DNA from: HGM10611 sp964384805
GTDB taxonomy: Bacteria; Bacillota_I; Bacilli_A; ML615J-28; CAG-313
Length of the DNA stretch: 13,460 nucleotides
NCBI GenBank assembly: GCA_964384805.1
Contig: CAYLLO010000035.1
Coordinates: 1-13,460, forward strand
Direction of reading: 5' to 3'
Numbering within the stretch: position 1 is the first letter of the stretch; every line of letters starts with the position of its first letter. The translations under genes and the position numbers were made by a program. Positions 7,747-11,884 of this stretch are shown here, one piece after another. The notes beneath the pieces were generated by a model. The model did no database searches. It was given only the letters and a program-made list of their open reading frames with translations, and was not told the origin of the DNA.

Positions 7747-8562
7747 TTAGCTGTTGAGTCTAATGCCTTTGCCAGGGATCCAATCTGCCTTTAACTGGTC
7801 AAGCTTGTTAATTGTTTTAATGATATTGTAACAAAGCTTACAACCAGAAGTAGAGGAAACACAGGACTGTTTGCATTGCAGACGAGCCTTACCAAAATCT
7901 TCAGGGAAAGCTCTATTATCTACATTAATATTGAAATTTGTAATTAAAAGATTAAGGTTTCCTGCCCAAGATTTTTCTAAATAAATATCTAATAGCGTGC
8001 GCTCTTTGCGTAGGCGCTCCTCCCACGGGCCAAAGGTTTTAAATTCCAGCGTATCAACGTAAGGCTCGTAGAGGTCTACGTCTTCGGGGCGTATGTAGGT
8101 CCCGCAGGCGCCATCTCCTCGAGGTATGTTGATGTCATGGGCGAGGTTGGCTATTAGACGGATAGGAGTATCTCCTACTATCTGCTTTACTTTGAGCAAG
8201 TCAAAGTAAAGCGGCGCATCCAGAAGAAAGAAGCATGGGGAAAGATTGCGGATTCCGGCTAAGTCGTAATAACTCTGGATAGGATATGCCCAATACCAGT
8301 CTAGTTCATAGTCTCTGCATTTGCGGATTAGCTTCAGGTCATGCAACGCAAGCTGCATACAGGAGAGCGTAGCCGCCAGATCCGCAAGTTTATCAAAATC
8401 TGGTTCATCTTCTGGTTTTATTTCTATTATGTATCTTTTTTGGACAAGCTCTGGCTCGTCTAAAAAATTATAAATACCCTCTATATCATTATATTCTACT
8501 TTTATTTCATCTGCTTTCCGCAGAATGGTTCGAGGGTGTCGAATGCTTACTGAATATTTCAC
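7747..8562 (-). CDS. 271-aa protein with C-terminal Cys cluster, probable TIM barrel
   Basis: Unrecognised in function. The middle part (FLLDAPLYFD, TPIRLIANLAHDI, then GDGACGTYIRPEDVDLY, ending in DTLEF) reads like successive beta-alpha units. GTPIRL-type and DTLEF strands recall the U32-like barrels in the next operon, although the sequence is far more GC-rich. Four cysteines at 230, 234, 241 and 244 (CKQSCVSSTSGCKLC) could bind a metal or Fe-S cluster. The GTG start at 8562 has GAGGAG eight bases upstream. It seems to stand alone: TAA at 7747-7749, then the promoter of the next operon. Two hairpins (8163-8177 and 8184-8212) lie in its coding sequence. Confidence 0.72.
   Translation of the reverse strand: MKYSVSIRHPRTILRKADEIKVEYNDIEGIYNFLDEPELVQKRYIIEIKPEDEPDFDKLADLAATLSCMQLALHDLKLIRKCRDYELDWYWAYPIQSYYDLAGIRNLSPCFFLLDAPLYFDLLKVKQIVGDTPIRLIANLAHDINIPRGDGACGTYIRPEDVDLYEPYVDTLEFKTFGPWEERLRKERTLLDIYLEKSWAGNLNLLITNFNINVDNRAFPEDFGKARLQCKQSCVSSTSGCKLCYNIIKTINKLDQLKADWIPGKGIRLNS
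8184..8212. repeat. coding hairpin, 12-bp perfect stem
   Basis: Arms 8184-8195 and 8201-8212, loop GCAAG. It encodes the PLYFDLLKVKQ part of the 271-aa protein. Confidence 0.85.
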
Positions 8563-8601
8563 TCCTTATTCTCCTCTCTTTTTATCTTCTGGCTCGGGGT
8601 T

Positions 8602-8678
8602 TTTAGGGGCGGAGCCCCTAAACGGGGGTTTGGGGGCAGAGCCCCCTAATAGGGGTTAGAAGCGTAGCAACTAACCCC
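8602..8678. repeat. three GC-rich hairpins in a row
   Basis: Hairpin one (8602-8622) has a 9-bp stem with GGA loop. Hairpin two (8632-8646) has a 6-bp stem with AGA loop. Hairpin three (8652-8678) has an 8-bp outer stem, AA/AA mismatch, then GC-GTA-GC. All close on a GC pair with a three-base loop. They lie just upstream of the 271-aa gene (minus strand), in otherwise non-coding DNA, and could terminate transcription or form part of an origin. Confidence 0.75.
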
Positions 8679-8705
8679 AAGGAAAAATGGAAGTAAGATG
8701 CGAAT

Positions 8706-8759
8706 TAGTTATTTGAATTTAAGTAGTGAGCGTAGCGAACTACGAAATTCAAATAACTA
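8706..8759. repeat. 54-base hairpin with GA/GA mismatch and GTA loop
   Basis: Outer arms of 15 bp (8706-8720 with 8745-8759). Inside is a 5-bp stem GTAGT/ACTAC, a tandem G.A mismatch, then GC-GTA-GC (8730-8736). This matches the known architecture of unusually stable DNA mini-hairpins with GNA loops. Confidence 0.8.
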
Positions 8760-8772
8760 TTATAAGATCAAG

Positions 8773-8818
8773 TTTAGCTCTTGGTAGCGAACGTAGTGAG
8801 CTACCTAAGAGAGCTAAA
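8773..8818. repeat. second hairpin of the GA/GA, GTA-loop type
   Basis: Outer 9-bp arms (8773-8781, 8810-8818), inner 6-bp stem GGTAGC/GCTACC (8783-8788, 8800-8805), tandem G.A mismatch, then AC-GTA-GT. Same plan as its neighbour at 8706 but with entirely different stem sequence. Confidence 0.8.
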
Positions 8819-8864
8819 TATAAGTATAAGATGGTATAACCTTTTTACCCATTTCAGCTACTTT

Positions 8865-8936
8865 GGTTTATCCCTTTTTACCCATTTTGGTTTATCCCTT
8901 TTTACCCATTTTGGTTTATCCCTTTTTACCCATTTT
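8865..8936. repeat. three perfect 24-bp direct repeats (iteron-like)
   Basis: Units 8865-8888, 8889-8912 and 8913-8936 are identical. Each holds GGTTTATCCC and TTTTTACCCATTTT on the plus strand. A degenerate half copy lies at 8838-8856. The last unit contains the stop and final codons of the winged-helix gene. Tandem units of about two helical turns next to a Rep-like gene are typical of iterons. A related CCCATTTTTG lies upstream of that gene at 9583-9592, possibly an autoregulatory site. Confidence 0.75.
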
Positions 8937-9531
8937 TCTTTTTTATCTTAGGTGCTTTTTTTGTTTCTACTGCTATTATTTGATAATAAGGTTTTTTCTC
9001 TATATATATTTCTTTTAAAGTAATTAAATTACAATTAGTAAGAACTGCCAAATAATTATTTATTAAAATTCTTCCTTTATTGTAAGACATTCCTAAATGG
9101 TCGCAAAGTTCTTTAACAGTAAAATTATACGGAGTTCCCCTTTTTTCTGCCCAGTTATATCTTGCACAAAGATAAATAAAAGTTTTAGTAACTTGTTCTT
9201 TTACAGTATGAACTAAAAATTGTACTATTTCTTCAGACAACCCCACATATAAATTAGGGTTAAAAATTAAATAGTACTTTCCTTTGTCATCTATTAATTC
9301 TTTTTCTAATAGATATTTCATATGTTTTGATACTGTTTTGCGGGTTACGGGTTTTTCAGCTAAAGCCGCACCTATTTCTGTTTGATTTGGTAGCTAATCT
9401 TTATAAACTCTAGCTTCCCCATCTAGCTAGATAGATTTTGATAATAAATAAGCATAAAGTTCGCCATTTATTTTTGAATCGTTTAAAAATGTTAAATACT
9501 CCATTGAAGTATCACTTGGAAATTTTTTCAT
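8926..9531 (-). CDS. double winged-helix, replication-initiator-like protein with two in-frame TAG codons (201 codons)
   Basis: The start is ATG 9531 behind a strong GGAGG (9541-9545, spacing 9). The frame runs without any TAA or TGA to 8926, interrupted by TAG at codon 35 (9427-9429) and codon 46 (9394-9396). An internal ATG at 9321 would give 131 residues but has no Shine-Dalgarno and cuts off half of the first helix-turn-helix. First HTH: LPNQTEIGAALAEKPV, then TVSKHMKYLLEKEL (about 47-77). Second: VKELCDHLGMSYNKGRI, then the LAVLTNCNLITL wing region. Two winged helices and adjacent iterons fit a plasmid- or phage-type replication initiator, or a DNA-binding regulator. Either TAG is read as an amino acid (Gln suits both places) or this is a recent pseudogene; the absence of other damage favours the former. 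Confidence 0.68.
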
Positions 9532-9540
9532 TGGAATTAT

Positions 9541-9561
9541 CCTCCTTTATATTTTATTATA
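9541..9561 (-). promoter_or_regulatory. GGAGG ribosome binding site and TATAAT -10 of the winged-helix gene
   Basis: GGAGG at 9541-9545 and TATAAT at 9556-9561 on the minus strand. No good -35 is seen; the CCCATTTTTG element at 9583-9592 lies just upstream. Confidence 0.5.
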
Positions 9562-9582
9562 AAAATTTAAGGAGTAAGATTT

Positions 9583-9637
9583 CCCATTTTTGTCCAAAAT
9601 GAGCGAGATAGCGTAGCTACCTTCGCTCAAACCAAAA
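9583..9637. repeat. left copy of a 55-base exact duplicate touching the assembly gap
   Basis: Identical to 9738-9792 and ends on the last base before the N run. It contains a hairpin (GAGCGA 9601-9606 with TCGCTC 9623-9628, and inner TAGC-GTA-GCTA) that could terminate transcription of the gene to the right. Confidence 0.9.
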
Positions 9638-9737
9638 NNNNNNNNNNNNNNNNNNNNNNNNNNNNNNNNNNNNNNNNNNNNNNNNNNNNNNNNNNNNNNN
9701 NNNNNNNNNNNNNNNNNNNNNNNNNNNNNNNNNNNNN
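9638..9737. other. 100-N assembly gap
   Basis: Exactly 100 N. Flanked by two copies of the same 55 bases, so the true gap is probably zero or negative in length. Confidence 0.97.
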
Positions 9738-9792
9738 CCCATTTTTGTCCAAAATGAGCGAGATAGCGTAGCTACCTTCGCTCAAACCAAAA
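9738..9792. repeat. right copy of the 55-base duplicate
   Basis: Begins on the first base after the N run and is identical to 9583-9637. It includes the stop codon of the 161-aa gene. Confidence 0.9.
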
Positions 9793-10267
9793 AAGGATTA
9801 TACGATGATTTCGTTAAATAATGTATATAAATTCTATTTTTAGCAACCGCGATACCTGGTTCTAAATATTCTAAAGGTTCTTTAGAATATAATTCTACCT
9901 TATGAACTAAATCATAATCGGTTAATACTAGATCATATCTCTTTCCTTCTTCTGGATGGAAGTTAGATAAATCCTCTTCTGTTTTAATAGTTTTAAGGTA
10001 TCTGAGAGGAAGAGGTGATTCGTACGAAATTGACGAACCAAAAGGTAAGAAAACTGCGGATAGACGAGAGCTATAAGTTTCTAAAGTAGCTATTTCCGCA
10101 ATTTCTTCTTCAGTTAAGTTAATATAAATGTGGTTAGGGAATGAAGCTGCATAAGCTAAAGTGTGCTTAGACGGCATTCCATTAAATATTATAGGTTCTT
10201 GCGGCTGTAAGTTTGCAATTTCAGTTAATACTACAGCTTCTTGTAAATTATTCGAAAAGATTGCCAT
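9782..10267 (-). CDS. unknown 161-aa protein
   Basis: Not recognised. Soluble, mixed alpha/beta, no cysteine, with NHIYINLTEEEIAEIATL and KRYDLVLTDYDLV as its clearest segments. ATG 10267 is preceded by AAAAGGAGA at about 9 bases and overlaps the 3' end of the second Cys-rich paralogue by 20 bases, so the two form an operon. It stops at TGA 9782-9784, inside the 55-base element beside the gap. Because that element is duplicated exactly, the C-terminus should be reliable whatever the gap holds. Confidence 0.75.
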   Translation of the reverse strand: MAIFSNNLQEAVVLTEIANLQPQEPIIFNGMPSKHTLAYAASFPNHIYINLTEEEIAEIATLETYSSRLSAVFLPFGSSISYESPLPLRYLKTIKTEEDLSNFHPEEGKRYDLVLTDYDLVHKVELYSKEPLEYLEPGIAVAKNRIYIHYLTKSSYNPFLV

Positions 10268-11741
10268 AGGCTTGTTCTCCTTTTATAGTAAGATTTTTAT
10301 AAGTAGGTTCGTAATAATCTGTTAGGTTGTTCAGCGGTGTGTCTTTAGTAAAGAATGTATTAAAACAATCTTCGCAGAAGTAAAAATCAAAATCTCCTAT
10401 TGAAACAGGGAGTGTATGGTCATTCCAAAAGATTTCTCCACAATCATCACATTGAGTAGAATTTTCCCAACAAGATTTACAAACTGTTTCACCTTCTACC
10501 ACATATTCTTCTTCTTCTTCCCAATCATAAAGGCGGGAGCCGCACCCAGCACATACCGTGATATCTTCGCAGTTATTACAACATAAGCTGTCGGCATACG
10601 ACACATCCGAGCATCCGCATACCATACATTGAGCTTCTCCGGAATAATTTATGGCTCTCACTTCGTTCGAGCCATAAAGATCATCCCAAGTTAAGATTAA
10701 ATGCTGTGGATAACAGAAATCATTATACATAAAGTTAGTGGAAAAGTGAAATGGATTGTTTTCTTTTCTTCCTGCGGAAAAGTCATATGCGGAAATTGTG
10801 TATTCTTTTTCTGGGCGAGCTAGTTCTGCTAGCCACTCCAAAACTATTCTTTCTAAGTTGTGATCCCAAATCGGATAACCTTTTATTGAAGCAATGAACT
10901 TTTGGTCGACGCAGTCGACCAAAAAGAGTTCTCGCCATTTCTTAGAATTCCAAGTATATTCCCCGTCAGCTATATCTAGCGTTTTTGAAGAGGAAAGATA
11001 TGCAACAAGAACATATGGCGAATTGCACATTTCCACAGTTCCCATGCAATACTCGCCTGGTTCACTGGGATCCCACCGCATACAAGAAGTCCAGTCATTC
11101 GCATTTACGCTCATGGTATAGAAGTCGAGTGGATGTATGGAGAGGTGGAGGTCGCCTTTTACGGTCTTTTGATTAAGGATACGGGAATGTGCGAGACGAA
11201 AATCTTCATATCCCTCTATTTGAAATGCCTCGCTGAGACATTTCAAAACCCGCAGGGGACGAGAATGTGAATCAAATTTATAGTCGTGTCCATCTGGTTT
11301 ATGAACAACGACAGTTTTTTGCGACTGAAAGGTTATATTATTATTTATTAAATTATCTACATCCAAAAGACGAGAAATCTGGTATAATTCTTCGTTGGAA
11401 TCGCAGATTCCAACGGAGATACCAGGAGCAACATAATCAGCAGTTTGGAAAAGGTAGGCTGTTTCACTTATGTGATTTCTTATCCATTTGCGGAAATTGC
11501 TTGCGAAAGGGGACGCTTCAAGAAGATTATACATTTCCTTTTTTAACTCTTCTTCTGGTTTTTCGTAAGTTATTTCTTTGGATATATCGAAGTTGTTGCC
11601 TAAGAGGTTATAGAGGTATTCTTTTTTAGCCGACCATTGGTCGGCTAAAAGGTCTTCAGCTGGAACAGTGAGGTAAGTAGGGAGCATTTCCGCACGATAT
11701 GCATCAATTATTCTGTAATCTTTTTCTGGTAATCTTAACAT
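10248..11741 (-). CDS. 497-aa protein with conserved core and Cys-pair C-terminus (paralogue 2)
   Basis: No function known to me. The core holds LHLSIHPLDFYTMS, DWTSCMRW, GTVEMCNSPYVLVAYL, WNSKKWRELFLVD and IKGYP; invariant His, Cys, Trp and Glu suggest an enzyme or nucleic-acid-binding fold. Residues 372-460 carry six Cys pairs (CMVC, CCNNC, CAGC, CKSC, CDDC, CEDC), probably three zinc ribbons. It is about the same length as its neighbour (497 residues by the chosen start), and the two align throughout, including the start of the Cys block at residue 372. ATG 11741 lies 56 bases from the nearest Shine-Dalgarno (11798-11803); see the leader feature. Proteins with the HPLDF/GTVEMCNS core occur, from memory, in gut phages and plasmids. 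Confidence 0.75.
   Translation of the reverse strand: MLRLPEKDYRIIDAYRAEMLPTYLTVPAEDLLADQWSAKKEYLYNLLGNNFDISKEITYEKPEEELKKEMYNLLEASPFASNFRKWIRNHISETAYLFQTADYVAPGISVGICDSNEELYQISRLLDVDNLINNNITFQSQKTVVVHKPDGHDYKFDSHSRPLRVLKCLSEAFQIEGYEDFRLAHSRILNQKTVKGDLHLSIHPLDFYTMSVNANDWTSCMRWDPSEPGEYCMGTVEMCNSPYVLVAYLSSSKTLDIADGEYTWNSKKWRELFLVDCVDQKFIASIKGYPIWDHNLERIVLEWLAELARPEKEYTISAYDFSAGRKENNPFHFSTNFMYNDFCYPQHLILTWDDLYGSNEVRAINYSGEAQCMVCGCSDVSYADSLCCNNCEDITVCAGCGSRLYDWEEEEEYVVEGETVCKSCWENSTQCDDCGEIFWNDHTLPVSIGDFDFYFCEDCFNTFFTKDTPLNNLTDYYEPTYKNLTIKGEQAYGNLFE
10648..10678. repeat. coding hairpin, 10-bp stem, GA/GA mismatch, GAA loop (minus strand)
   Basis: Arms 10648-10657 and 10669-10678. On the minus strand the centre is GA-AC-GAA-GT-GA. 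It encodes YGSNEVRAI just before INYSG, the same place as 12266-12294 in the paralogue. Confidence 0.85.
10900..10924. repeat. coding hairpin, 11-bp stem, GCA loop
   Basis: Arms 10900-10910 and 10914-10924. It encodes FLVDCVDQK, before IKGYP; its counterpart in the paralogue is 12530-12561. Confidence 0.85.
11219..11247. repeat. coding hairpin, 9+3 bp stem with one C.A mismatch
   Basis: Arms 11219-11231 and 11235-11247, loop GCT. It encodes KCLSEAFQ before YEDF; counterpart 12874-12893. Confidence 0.8.
11393..11415. repeat. coding hairpin, 10-bp stem, GCA loop
   Basis: Arms 11393-11402 and 11406-11415. It encodes VGICDSNEE. The paralogue has a weaker hairpin at the aligned VGFSATY site near 12988-13008. 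Confidence 0.85.
11624..11650. repeat. coding hairpin, 12-bp perfect stem, ATT loop
   Basis: Arms 11624-11635 and 11639-11650. It encodes LLADQWSAKK near the N-terminus of the 497-aa protein. Confidence 0.85.
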
Positions 11742-11803
11742 TTTAGTCTTTTAGCTAAAGCTAAAAGCCTAAAGGGTGGCTTTTTGCTTTAGTCGTTTCC
11801 TTT
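11742..11803 (-). promoter_or_regulatory. structured leader separating Shine-Dalgarno from ATG
   Basis: AAAGGA (11798-11803) is followed by GACTAAA (11788-11794), a 39-base stretch with two hairpins, GACTAAA again (11742-11748) and then ATG. Hairpin one is 11763-11769 with 11778-11784; hairpin two is 11748-11767. They share bases 11763-11767, so only one can form at a time. Removing one repeat plus the stretch would put AAAGGA ten bases from the ATG. Confidence 0.6.
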
Positions 11804-11816
11804 CTTTTATAAATAT

Positions 11817-11845
11817 ATTATATAATAATTTTTAATAAAAATAAA
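11817..11845 (-). promoter_or_regulatory. promoter of the second Cys-rich paralogue
   Basis: TATAAT at 11817-11822 on the minus strand, with a poor -35 (TTTATT, 11840-11845). The -10 context (TTATTATATAATATAT) is the same as that upstream of the first paralogue at 13391-13406. Confidence 0.55.
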
Positions 11846-11849
11846 GAAA

Positions 11850-11884
11850 TTTTTGGTTTTACAGCTATGCTGTAAAACCAAAAA
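11850..11884. terminator. 16-bp perfect hairpin over the stop of the first paralogue
   Basis: Arms 11850-11865 and 11869-11884 around a TAT loop. T-rich arms make it a plausible bidirectional terminator. The TAG codon (11865-11867) sits in the loop, and TAA (11859-11861) lies two codons further. Confidence 0.65.

Noticed and set aside
8563..8837. tRNA or structured RNA gene in the hairpin-rich spacer
   Set aside because: The hairpins are separate simple stems; no cloverleaf, TTCGA-type arm or CCA end is seen.
8865..8936. CRISPR array
   Set aside because: The repeats are directly adjacent with no spacers, and there are no cas genes.
9322..9531. Calling the winged-helix gene a pseudogene
   Set aside because: Both interruptions are TAG, the frame is otherwise intact, and a strong ribosome site is kept; a second gene shows the same pattern. 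Pseudogene status remains possible.
10894..11629. Three plus-strand ORFs opposite the 497-aa gene
   Set aside because: They are shadows of the conserved minus-strand gene, without ribosome sites or plausible protein composition.
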